Origin: Lachnospiraceae bacterium UBA3273
GTDB lineage: Bacteria > Bacillota > Clostridia > Lachnospirales > Lachnospiraceae
Direction: 5' to 3'
Assembly: GCA_002362385.1 (NCBI GenBank)
Contig: DEUB01000041.1
Location: 1-35,887 of the forward strand
DNA length: 35,887 bases
Both the position numbers and the translations under genes were made by a program. Each line of letters begins with the position of its first letter. Positions within the stretch are counted from its first letter, which is position 1. Below are positions 1 to 7,347 of this stretch, one piece after another. The notes beneath the pieces are model-generated. The model did not search any database and was not told the origin of the DNA. It saw only the letters and a list, made by a program, of their open reading frames with translations.

Positions 1-33
1 GGCTCTCATTTCAACCCGTTTCCGTATCTTTTA

Positions 34-951
34 CTACTCCATCCCCGACAGAATATCATATATTTCCCCGGCCGCATCTTTAGCCCGGTCTGCTCCGTCA
101 GTTTTTTCATCCTCTTCCCCGTTCTCATCATTGCTTTCCGGGTCCGCTTCGTCCTCCGCATCTTCACTGTCCGAACCGATATTCTGCAAAGCATCCGATA
201 TCCGTTCCGCTTCCTGTCCGGCCTTCATTCCCTCCTGATAAGTATTGCTCATCTCTTCCCTGTTCTGCATGATCCTCACATTTTCAACAATCTCTATAAA
301 CCAAGGCCAAAGGATCACACATGCCACTGCAATAATAACACCATTCGCTATAAACCTCTTCCAAAGAGGCATTTCTTTCCATTCTCTTTCTTCTTCTAAT
401 TCCTTCAGCCATTCAGGCTGGGTCTTTACAAACGGCCAAAGAGCTCTTCCCCACCACGTGGCGCGGCAGATAACTGTACCATAAAAAATAAATACAAAAA
501 AACTGACCCCAAGGACAGCCGATATGCCCAATGCCACCCTTTTTTCAAGTTCATCCCAAAGCTTTTGAGGATAAGCGACTTTTATCACGTCAATATTGGG
601 GTCAAAAATAAGCACGATCCTGTCGCCGGACATCAGCTCATATTCCGATAATCCCAACTCCTCCCGGGTCTTATACTGGTTGGTATTCCGGACATACCGG
701 ACTCTCCCGTCCTCCTGCACCGTTCCGTACCGTTTATCTCCATAAGTCCCCAAGGGCGTACGAACTACTGTAAACACATAGACCAGGCTCACAGCGATTA
801 TCATAAGGATACACAGCCCGAAAATACCGCCGATGATCCTGTTAAACGCTTTTATGGCAAGCTCTTCCTCATCGGTATGATCCGTTTCCTTTTTCAGCCT
901 GTGCACTATTTTAAAAATAACAAATGAACGCCATCTTGTACCTGCCAACAA
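34..951 (-). CDS. Membrane protein of unknown function with acidic tail
   Basis: I do not recognise a family. The 305-residue product has a short cytoplasmic-looking N-terminus, a membrane segment at about 39-62, a soluble loop of about 75 residues, membrane segments at about 139-162 and 199-222, then a tail very rich in Asp and Glu (about 258-285). The loop between the first two membrane segments is preceded by a threonine/glycine-rich stretch and could be a small extracytoplasmic beta domain, loosely like DUF3592-type proteins, but that is a guess. The start is a TTG codon chosen because a strong GAGGGGG ribosome binding site sits 7 bases upstream and no ATG with a site exists near it. It follows the PilZ gene by about 36 bases on the same strand, so the two are probably co-transcribed and may act together at the membrane. 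Confidence 0.7.
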   Translation of the reverse strand: MLAGTRWRSFVIFKIVHRLKKETDHTDEEELAIKAFNRIIGGIFGLCILMIIAVSLVYVFTVVRTPLGTYGDKRYGTVQEDGRVRYVRNTNQYKTREELGLSEYELMSGDRIVLIFDPNIDVIKVAYPQKLWDELEKRVALGISAVLGVSFFVFIFYGTVICRATWWGRALWPFVKTQPEWLKELEEEREWKEMPLWKRFIANGVIIAVACVILWPWFIEIVENVRIMQNREEMSNTYQEGMKAGQEAERISDALQNIGSDSEDAEDEADPESNDENGEEDEKTDGADRAKDAAGEIYDILSGME

Positions 952-987
952 AATAATTCCCCCTCTTACTCCAAAAACCGTTATCTG

Positions 988-1329
988 TCAGCTCCGGCTG
1001 TTTACCGTATCATAGATTTCGATACGCGCCGCATCCATCTCCGGCATTCCGATAAAAATGCCGCCATATTTAAAAGTCTCTTCCAATTTCTCAATTCTGA
1101 CGATCTCCACAAAGGCATGAAGGACTTCTTTGGTCCAGATCGTCAGATATGCTTCATATACCGCTCCGATCTCCAAAGGAAGGGTACAGCTAAAGCCCAA
1201 TCCCGCTTTGGATATGTCTGCTACCTGAATCGCCACCTGTTCTTCAGCCCCGCCCTTGTCCAGACGTTTTATGATCAGGCGGGATTCCAGCTCCAGTCTC
1301 TTACTTTTTCTTCTCTCTTGATTTCCCAT
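988..1329 (-). CDS. PilZ domain protein, putative c-di-GMP receptor
   Basis: A stand-alone PilZ domain of 113 residues. The two parts of the c-di-GMP binding signature are visible: an RxxxR motif (Arg7 to Arg11, in RRKSKR) and DxSxxG at residues 38-43 (DISKAG). The remaining sequence fits the PilZ beta barrel. Known PilZ proteins bind cyclic di-GMP and pass the signal to a partner, often in motility, exopolysaccharide or envelope control. I chose the ATG at 1329 over an in-frame TTG 12 bases upstream because the run of G residues that would serve as ribosome binding site lies between them. The partner is unknown; the membrane protein encoded directly downstream is the obvious candidate by position only. 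Confidence 0.8.
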   Translation of the reverse strand: MGNQERRKSKRLELESRLIIKRLDKGGAEEQVAIQVADISKAGLGFSCTLPLEIGAVYEAYLTIWTKEVLHAFVEIVRIEKLEETFKYGGIFIGMPEMDAARIEIYDTVNSRS

Positions 1330-1385
1330 AATTACCCCCAATTATATTTGGTCTACTCCTGCGGGCATATTGCCCCGATGCTTAT

Positions 1386-1414
1386 ATTTTATCTGAAAGC
1401 AGGAAGAATTACAA
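1386..1414 (-). promoter_or_regulatory. Putative sigma-A promoter of the PilZ unit
   Basis: On the minus strand a -35 box TTGTAA (1409-1414) and a -10 box TAAAAT (1386-1391) are separated by exactly 17 bases. The -35 box overlaps the stop codon of queA. This would let the PilZ and membrane protein genes be transcribed independently of the upstream pheST-queA operon. Read by eye only. Confidence 0.5.
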
Positions 1415-2443
1415 GATAATCATAGCGTCTCCAAAGGAAAAAAAACGATATCTGCAGTCCACAGCCTCTTTATAAGCATCTAAAACCCTTTCTCTTCCCG
1501 CCAAAGCGCTGACTAACATGATCAACGTAGATTCGGGAAGATGAAAATTGGTAATCAATCCGTCCAACACCCTGAAACGGTATCCCGGATATATAAAGAT
1601 CTCCGTATTCCCGCTGCCGGGATGCACAATACCGTTTTCATCCGCACTGCTCTCTATGGTGCGGCAGCTGGTGGTCCCTACGCAGATAACTCTTCCGCCG
1701 TCCTTCTTCGTCTCGTTGATAACTCCGGCGGCCTCTTTCGTGATCTCATAGCTTTCAGAATGCATGTGATGGTCCAAAACATTCTCTTCCTTCACGGGGC
1801 GAAAGGTTCCAAGCCCCACGTGCAGGGTAACATAAGCCAGTCTGACGCCCATTTCTTCAATTTCCGAAAGCAGCTCCGGCGTAAAATGCAGACCTGCCGT
1901 AGGCGCCGCCGCGGAGCCTTCATACCTGGCGTAAACAGTCTGATACCGGTTCTTATCCGCAAGCTTATGGGTAATATAAGGCGGAAGGGGCATCTCCCCC
2001 AATCGATCCAGCACCTCTTCAAATATCCCGTCATAGGTAAATTCGATCAGCCTGTTCCCCTCTTCCAGCACGTCTAACACCCTGCCTTTTAAAAGGCCGT
2101 CTCCAAAAACGATATTAGCGCCGGGCCTTGCTTTTTTGCCAGGTTTGACCAGAGTTTCCCATTTGTCCTTATCTTTCCGTTTTAAAAGAAGCACCTCTAT
2201 GGCTGCCCCGGTTTCTTCCTTTTGGCCCATGAGCCTGGCGGGGATTACCTTGGTATTGTTCAACACCAGACAATCCCCCGGCCTTAAAAACTGCGTTATT
2301 TCCTTAAAAGAATGATGCCCCGTTTCCCCGGTTTTCTTATCAAGGCTTAACAGTCTGGAACTGCTCCTGTCAGAAAGAGGATCCTGGGCGATCAGTTCCT
2401 CCGGCAGATCATAATAAAAATCGGATTTTTTTAATGATTCCAT
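1409..2443 (-). CDS. queA: S-adenosylmethionine:tRNA ribosyltransferase-isomerase
   Basis: QueA transfers and isomerises the ribosyl part of S-adenosylmethionine onto 7-aminomethyl-7-deazaguanine at the wobble base of tRNAs for Asn, Asp, His and Tyr, making epoxyqueuosine. The 344-residue product is of normal length and carries family hallmarks: the N-terminal LPEELIAQDPL, the VIPARLMG stretch, the segment around YEGSAAAPTAGLHFT, the HVGLGTFRPV motif and the C-terminal FHLPESTLIMLVSAL. Its ATG lies 3 bases after the TAA of pheT and its ribosome binding site is inside the end of pheT, so it is translated as the last gene of the pheS-pheT-queA operon. Linking a tRNA modification gene to a T-box operon would put it partly under phenylalanine supply. 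Confidence 0.96.
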   Translation of the reverse strand: MESLKKSDFYYDLPEELIAQDPLSDRSSSRLLSLDKKTGETGHHSFKEITQFLRPGDCLVLNNTKVIPARLMGQKEETGAAIEVLLLKRKDKDKWETLVKPGKKARPGANIVFGDGLLKGRVLDVLEEGNRLIEFTYDGIFEEVLDRLGEMPLPPYITHKLADKNRYQTVYARYEGSAAAPTAGLHFTPELLSEIEEMGVRLAYVTLHVGLGTFRPVKEENVLDHHMHSESYEITKEAAGVINETKKDGGRVICVGTTSCRTIESSADENGIVHPGSGNTEIFIYPGYRFRVLDGLITNFHLPESTLIMLVSALAGRERVLDAYKEAVDCRYRFFSFGDAMIIL

Positions 2444-2444
2444 G

Positions 2445-4865
2445 TTACTGCCTCAATTCAATTCCCATGCCGGAAAGACCGTTTAATATCTTTTTCATAA
2501 CGGCGGTAATATCATTTTCTTCCAACGTACGGTCGCCTGCACGGAAGGTAACGGAATAAGCCACGGATTTAAAGCCATCCTTGATCTGGTCTCCTTCGTA
2601 TACATCGAATAATTCCAGACTCTCTAAAATCTTTCCGCTGCGCTGTCTGATCATGGCCTCGATCTGCCCTACCAGGATCTCTTTGGGAACTACCATGGAA
2701 ATATCCCTCTTAACAGCCGGGAATCTGGCGATACCTACATATTTTCTGTCAAAGGTGGTAAAGCCTTCGATGCTCGGCATATCTAAAACGGCAACATAAG
2801 CTCTTGTTCCCAGATCGTAATTATCGCATACTTCAGGATGGACTTCTCCAAGATAGCCCACTACCGTTCCTTCATAAACGATGTTCGCCTGTCTTCCCGG
2901 ATGCAAAAAGCTCTTTTTGCTGTCGGGATCGTATTCCGGCGCTTTTCTCATGCCGATGCAGTCGAAGAACTCTTCGATCACGCCCTTCATGGTAAAGAAG
3001 TCCCCTTCTCCGTAAAAGCCTAAGGTAAACTGCATTCTTTCATCAGGGAGTTCTGTTACGGGAACGCTCTTTGGCAGATAAATATTGCCCAGCTCATATA
3101 ATTTCACATCTTTGTTTCTTCTGTTGTAATTGGTCGCAAGGCTCGTAAGCATTCCGTTTAAGGAAATGGTCCTCATAACGGAGAAATCCTCTCCCAAAGG
3201 ATTGCTGATGGTAACCGTCTTGCGCAGAACATCATCTGCCGGAATCAGCAGTTTATCAAACACCTTAGGGCTTTCAAAGGAATAGCACATTCCTTGGGAA
3301 AAGCCGCAGTATTCCGCAATATCCCTTGCCTTTTGCTCAATACGGAGTTTATAGGACAATTTGCCCGTTGTAGCCTCTCCGCTGGGCAGGGTGGTAGGAA
3401 TCTTGTCATAGCCGTAGAAACGCGCCACCTCTTCTGCCAGATCCGCTCTTCCCAGCAGATCCTGGCGGAAGGAAGGAATGGTAATCGTATTGGTATCCTT
3501 ATGATACTCAAGTTCTATTTTTTCAAAGATTCTCAACATATCCTCTGCCGGAATACCCGTTCCCAAAAGGGCATTGTATTTTTCCGGCTCGAAGGGCAGT
3601 TCGACCAAAGGCTTTAACGGCTCTTTTACATCCACCATGCCCCCTACCACTTCGCCGCATCCAAGCTCTTCAATGAGCTGGCAGGCTCTGTTAATGGCGG
3701 TCTCTGCATTTCTTTCATCCAGTCCCTTTTCAAATTTGCCGGATGCGTCGGTACGAAGTCCTATCCTCTTTGCCGATTTACGGATATTAGGGCCGTTGAA
3801 TACGGCCGCTTCAAACAAAACGGTTTTCACATCATCGGTAATTTTGGAATTTTCTCCGCCCATAATACCTGCAATGCCGATCTCTTTTTCCGCATCACAG
3901 ATCATCAGCACGTCGGAATCCATCTTCCGCATCTGTCCGTCCAGAGTCTGGAATTCATCGCCATCCTTTGCCCTGCGCACGATGATCTGTCTGCCTGCAA
4001 CGGTGTCCAGATCAAAAGCATGCATGGGCTGTCCGTATTCCTCCATAACATAGTTGGTAATATCCACCAGGTTATTGATCGGTCTGATGCCGCTTGCCGC
4101 AAGCCTTCTCTGCATCCATTTGGGGCTGGGCGCGATCTTGATGTTCTTTATCACCCTTGCGCAATAGCGGGTGCAAAGGTCCGGATCATCCACCCTTACT
4201 TTAATATAGTCGTTTACATCCTCGCCGTTACCCTTTACGGTAACATCAGGCGCCTTAAATTCTTTTCCAAAGGTAGCAGCCGCTTCCCTTGCCACGCCCA
4301 CCACACTGTAGCAGTCTACACGGTTGGAAGTGATCTCGTATTCAAATACCGTATCGCGAAGTCCCAATACCTCTATGGCATCCGCTCCCACTTTTGTATC
4401 TTCCGGGAAAATATAAATGCCGTACTCCGGCGCTTCCGGGTACATGTCTCTCGACGAGCCAAGCTCCTCAATGGAGCACATCATGCCGTTGGAAGGAACC
4501 CCTCTTAATTTTCCGGCCTTGATAACGATGCCGTCCTCAGGCATGGGACCGCCGTCATGGCCGCCTGCCACTTTGCCGCCGTCTAATACGACAGGAACCT
4601 TATCCCCTTCTTTTACATTGGGCGCCCCCGTTACGATCTGAACGCTTTCCGTACCGATATTTACCTGGCAGACGATCAATTTATCCGCATCGGGATGCTT
4701 TTCGATCTTATCGATCTGTCCTACTACGATCTTCTCCAGATTTTTATCAAGCCTTTCGTAGCCTTCCACCTTTGTTCCGCTTAACGTCATCGCGTCACAA
4801 TATTCCTGGTCCGTGCAGCTTAGCTCCGGAACATACGCTTTGATCCATGATAATGCTGTATTCAT
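2445..4865 (-). CDS. pheT: Phenylalanine-tRNA ligase beta subunit
   Basis: The beta chain of the alpha2-beta2 phenylalanyl-tRNA synthetase. At 806 residues it is full length. Visible in order: an N-terminal tRNA-binding EMAP/OB-like domain (about 40-150, with VGQIDKIEKHPDADKL and PNVKEGDKVPV), the B3/B4 editing domain (with ITSNRVDCYSVVGVAREAAA and the NNLVDITNYVMEEYGQPMHAFD stretch read in two parts), the B5 domain, a catalytic-core-like domain and a C-terminal FDX-ACB anticodon-binding domain (ending near GFKSVAYSVTF). It begins 15 bases after pheS ends and its stop almost touches queA. Regulation should follow the T-box upstream of pheS. Confidence 0.97.
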   Translation of the reverse strand: MNTALSWIKAYVPELSCTDQEYCDAMTLSGTKVEGYERLDKNLEKIVVGQIDKIEKHPDADKLIVCQVNIGTESVQIVTGAPNVKEGDKVPVVLDGGKVAGGHDGGPMPEDGIVIKAGKLRGVPSNGMMCSIEELGSSRDMYPEAPEYGIYIFPEDTKVGADAIEVLGLRDTVFEYEITSNRVDCYSVVGVAREAAATFGKEFKAPDVTVKGNGEDVNDYIKVRVDDPDLCTRYCARVIKNIKIAPSPKWMQRRLAASGIRPINNLVDITNYVMEEYGQPMHAFDLDTVAGRQIIVRRAKDGDEFQTLDGQMRKMDSDVLMICDAEKEIGIAGIMGGENSKITDDVKTVLFEAAVFNGPNIRKSAKRIGLRTDASGKFEKGLDERNAETAINRACQLIEELGCGEVVGGMVDVKEPLKPLVELPFEPEKYNALLGTGIPAEDMLRIFEKIELEYHKDTNTITIPSFRQDLLGRADLAEEVARFYGYDKIPTTLPSGEATTGKLSYKLRIEQKARDIAEYCGFSQGMCYSFESPKVFDKLLIPADDVLRKTVTISNPLGEDFSVMRTISLNGMLTSLATNYNRRNKDVKLYELGNIYLPKSVPVTELPDERMQFTLGFYGEGDFFTMKGVIEEFFDCIGMRKAPEYDPDSKKSFLHPGRQANIVYEGTVVGYLGEVHPEVCDNYDLGTRAYVAVLDMPSIEGFTTFDRKYVGIARFPAVKRDISMVVPKEILVGQIEAMIRQRSGKILESLELFDVYEGDQIKDGFKSVAYSVTFRAGDRTLEENDITAVMKKILNGLSGMGIELRQ

Positions 4866-4880
4866 CTTTTTCCCTCCTGT

Positions 4881-5900
4881 CTAGAACTGCTTCAAGAAAC
4901 GAATATCGTTTTCATATAATAATCTCATGTCGTCGATCTCATATTTTAGCAGGGCAATACGCTCCAATCCCACGCCAAAAGCAAAGCCCGTGTATTCCTC
5001 GGGATCGATGCCGCTCATTTCAAGCACATGGGGGTGCACCATGCCGCAGCCCAAGATCTCGATCCAGCCGGAGCCTTTACAGAAACGGCAGCCGCTTCCT
5101 CCGCACTTAAAACAGGTCACGTCCACCTCGGCGCTGGGCTCCGTAAAGGGGAAATGATGGGGTCTGAATTTAACCTTGGTCTTCTCCCCGAATAATTCTT
5201 TTGCAAACTCTGCAAGGGTTCCCTTTAAATCGGCAAAAGTAATGTTCTTATCTATTACCAGCCCTTCGATCTGATGGAAGGAAGGGGAATGGGTAGCGTC
5301 CACTTCATCGGAACGGAACACCCTTCCGGGTGCGATCATGCGGATGGGCAGCTTTCCCTTCTCCATCTCATGAACCTGGGTGGATGAGGTCTGGGTACGC
5401 AGTAAAATGTCTCCGTTCACATAGAAGGTGTCCTGTTCATCCTTTGCCGGATGGTCTGCGGGAATATTTAAGGCCTCAAAGTTGTAGTAATCCCTTTCCA
5501 CCTCAGGGCCTTCCACAACCTCATACCCCATGCCCACAAAAATCCTTTCCACCTCTTCTAAAGCGATGGTGTTGGGATGCCTGTGACCCACATTATTTTT
5601 CTTTGCGGGAAGAGTAACGTCGATGACTTCCTTTTTCAGCTTCGCTTCCCTTACCTTACGTTCCATTTCGGTCTTCGCCTTTTCAAGGGCCGCCTCTATA
5701 TCCGCCCGGGCTTCATTGACAAGCTGTCCTATCTTGGGGCGCTCTTCCGGCGCAACATCCTTCATGCTCTTTAAAATCCCTGTTAAAGCGCCTTTTTTAC
5801 CAAGCTGGGTTATACGTACTTCATTCAGGTCGTCCAAAGATGCGGCGGCGGAGATCTTTCCCAAAGCTTCCGCTTTAATCTGTTCCAGTTTTTCTTTCAT
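4881..5900 (-). CDS. pheS: Phenylalanine-tRNA ligase alpha subunit
   Basis: Catalytic chain of phenylalanyl-tRNA synthetase, charging tRNA-Phe with phenylalanine using ATP. The 339-residue protein has the N-terminal coiled-coil tRNA-binding arm (about 1-90), then the class II core: GHRHPNTIALEEVERIF, the LLRTQTSSTQVHEME region, motif 2 (GRVFRSDEVDATHSPSFHQIEG, read in parts), the Cys-rich segment with CFKCGG and CRFCKGSGW that is normal for this family, and the C-terminal motif 3 (GFAFGVGLERIALLKY). The ATG has an AAGGA site about 10 bases upstream and about 90 bases separate it from the T-box terminator. It is the first gene of the pheS-pheT-queA operon. Confidence 0.97.
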   Translation of the reverse strand: MKEKLEQIKAEALGKISAAASLDDLNEVRITQLGKKGALTGILKSMKDVAPEERPKIGQLVNEARADIEAALEKAKTEMERKVREAKLKKEVIDVTLPAKKNNVGHRHPNTIALEEVERIFVGMGYEVVEGPEVERDYYNFEALNIPADHPAKDEQDTFYVNGDILLRTQTSSTQVHEMEKGKLPIRMIAPGRVFRSDEVDATHSPSFHQIEGLVIDKNITFADLKGTLAEFAKELFGEKTKVKFRPHHFPFTEPSAEVDVTCFKCGGSGCRFCKGSGWIEILGCGMVHPHVLEMSGIDPEEYTGFAFGVGLERIALLKYEIDDMRLLYENDIRFLKQF

Positions 5901-5987
5901 ATTTTTTCATCCTTCCTTTTTGATCGTTATCTTTCCATTCCCAAAATCCGACGGATACCTGCCGGTTCCGTGGAAATATCCATGCAT

Positions 5988-6013
5988 AAAAAAACCCCTG
6001 CTAAAAGCAAGGG
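5988..6013 (-). terminator. T-box intrinsic terminator
   Basis: In the minus strand CCCTTGC pairs with GCAGGGG around a TTTTA loop and is followed by seven T residues. It is mutually exclusive with the antiterminator helix formed by the T-box bases just upstream. Confidence 0.9.
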
Positions 6014-6267
6014 ACGAATTTGATCCGCGGTACCACCCACATTCCCGAAAAAACGGGCTCTTCATTGCGCGTAACGTGCGTTTACGTCTTTACTTACTAA
6101 GGGCTGCTACCCTGTGACCGGGATAACCCTTTTGGGCAAAGCTGCTCCGGTGGGAAATTCGTCGTTTTACGGGAACCGAAGGAAGCTTCCAGCCGATGAC
6201 TTCCTATCTCTATCGGTACATAAAACGCTACTGTACACCTTCTTAGCATTTCCATATCAAACATCTG
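5988..6267 (-). promoter_or_regulatory. T-box leader for tRNA-Phe, upstream of pheS
   Basis: A complete T-box riboswitch. In transcript order: Stem I with an AGAGA-type distal bulge and a GGAAG/CTTCC hairpin whose loop contains GGCTG (about 6183-6215), a pairing of GTTTTATG with CGTAAAAC below it, then the specifier segment GAATTTCCC (6152-6160), where either TTT or TTC is a phenylalanine codon; a stem II with ACCGG/CCGGT; and the conserved T-box bases GGGTGGTACCGCGG (6025-6038) that make the antiterminator. A terminator follows. Uncharged tRNA-Phe should bind and allow read-through into pheS-pheT-queA. The fit of specifier and downstream gene makes this assignment firm. Confidence 0.95.
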
Positions 6268-6273
6268 AGACCT

Positions 6274-6302
6274 ATTCTAACCACATAACATCCTTCTGTC
6301 AA
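6274..6302 (-). promoter_or_regulatory. Sigma-A promoter of the T-box/pheST-queA operon
   Basis: Consensus -35 TTGACA (6297-6302) and -10 TAGAAT (6274-6279) with a 17-base spacer on the minus strand. It puts the transcript start near 6267, just ahead of the T-box Stem I. It lies directly behind the stop codon of the YihY family gene. Confidence 0.8.
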
Positions 6303-6309
6303 GTCATTT

Positions 6310-7239
6310 TTATCTCTCAGTCAGGATATCAGCCAGATTTTTTTTGCGCCCGCCGCCTGACCGGGTTTTTTTCTTTTTATGCTTTTCACTTGCGCGCTCC
6401 AGCAGAAATTCCGTGGCAGGCTCGAAGAACTTGCTGATCAGGGCGCCCAAAAACAGCAGGTAAAAAGCAAAATAAAACCAGAGCATTAAAATGACCACCG
6501 TAGTCATATTGCCATATACGCTGTTTCCCGTGAACCGATTGACATAAATGGAAAAAACATAGGAAAACACGCTCCATGCAATGCTGACAAAGGATGCGCC
6601 TACAACCTGTGTCTTCCACTCCTGCTTACCGTTGGGGATCCATGTGAACAACGCCGTAAAAAACAGCACCAAGACTGATAAAACGATCAAAAGCCTGAGA
6701 TTTGAAAAGAGGGGGGAAAATACGCTGATCCCTCCAAACTTTTCCTCTAAAACAGCACCTATGGCGCTGCCGAAGACACCAATGATCAGGGATACTAAGA
6801 TCACAATAAGCAATATGACCGTATAAATGCTGGCCCTGAATCTCTGGAGAAAGTAGTTTTGCGGCTTTGTCTGCCCCTGAATGGCATTTAGGCCCCTGAT
6901 GACCGCCAGCATCCCCTTTCCCGCCGACCAGATCGTAGCCACAGCCGATATGGAAACGATGGCCGGGGATTTGTCATATACATCCGCCACGGTATTGATG
7001 GCCAGAGGCACAAGGCTGGTAGGGAGTATCTCCGCCATGACTTCCATTAAATCCGCTTCCGTAACCGGCGTATAGGGCAGAATGGAGCAGATCAGCAAAA
7101 GCATGGGGATCATGGACAAAAACATAAAGAATGCCGCACTTGCCGAATATGCACTGATATGACATTTATTGCTTTCCTCCGCAAATTTCCTTATGATCAA
7201 CACAATTTTTTTCATTTCCTGTTTTCTCTCTTTTCCCAT
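6310..7239 (-). CDS. YihY/BrkB family integral membrane protein
   Basis: A 309-residue polytopic protein of the YihY/UPF0761 family (once called ribonuclease BN; that name is wrong for this family). About six membrane segments are visible, starting with the typical motif ISAYSASAAFFMFLSMIPML near residue 30, followed by the family-like YTPVTEADLMEVM loop, TIWSAGKGMLAVIRGLNAI, and membrane helices ending with VVILMLWFYFAFYLLFLGALI. The C-terminus is basic (KKKKTRSGGGRKK). The function of the family is not established; roles in transport have been suggested. The start could also be the Met at 7215, which gives the more usual MKKI beginning; neither start has a clearly better ribosome binding site. 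It follows the SpoIID-like gene by about 110 bases. Confidence 0.88.
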   Translation of the reverse strand: MGKERKQEMKKIVLIIRKFAEESNKCHISAYSASAAFFMFLSMIPMLLLICSILPYTPVTEADLMEVMAEILPTSLVPLAINTVADVYDKSPAIVSISAVATIWSAGKGMLAVIRGLNAIQGQTKPQNYFLQRFRASIYTVILLIVILVSLIIGVFGSAIGAVLEEKFGGISVFSPLFSNLRLLIVLSVLVLFFTALFTWIPNGKQEWKTQVVGASFVSIAWSVFSYVFSIYVNRFTGNSVYGNMTTVVILMLWFYFAFYLLFLGALISKFFEPATEFLLERASEKHKKKKTRSGGGRKKNLADILTER

Positions 7240-7279
7240 TCCTTTTTCAGCATTTCTTCCGTAATCCGCCGTTGATACA

Positions 7280-7305
7280 ATTCATGCCTTATCATTCATG
7301 TCTTA
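7280..7305 (-). repeat. Short direct repeat upstream of the YihY gene
   Basis: ATTCATGCCTTA (7280-7291) and ATTCATGTCTTA (7294-7305) are direct repeats with one mismatch and a 14-base period, about 40-65 bases before the YihY family gene. Such spacing could suit a dimeric regulator or be chance. Confidence 0.35.
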
Positions 7306-7347
7306 AAGCTATGCCGTCTTCACATAATCTGCAGCCTTAATAATGAA

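Noticed and set aside
1342..1385. Riboswitch in the PilZ leader
   Set aside because: Only a short GGGCA/TGCCC hairpin is present; no c-di-GMP or other known aptamer consensus was seen.
3574..4053. Long plus-strand frames inside pheT, queA, pheS and the FtsA-like gene
   Set aside because: All lie opposite well-supported genes and show no recognisable protein features.
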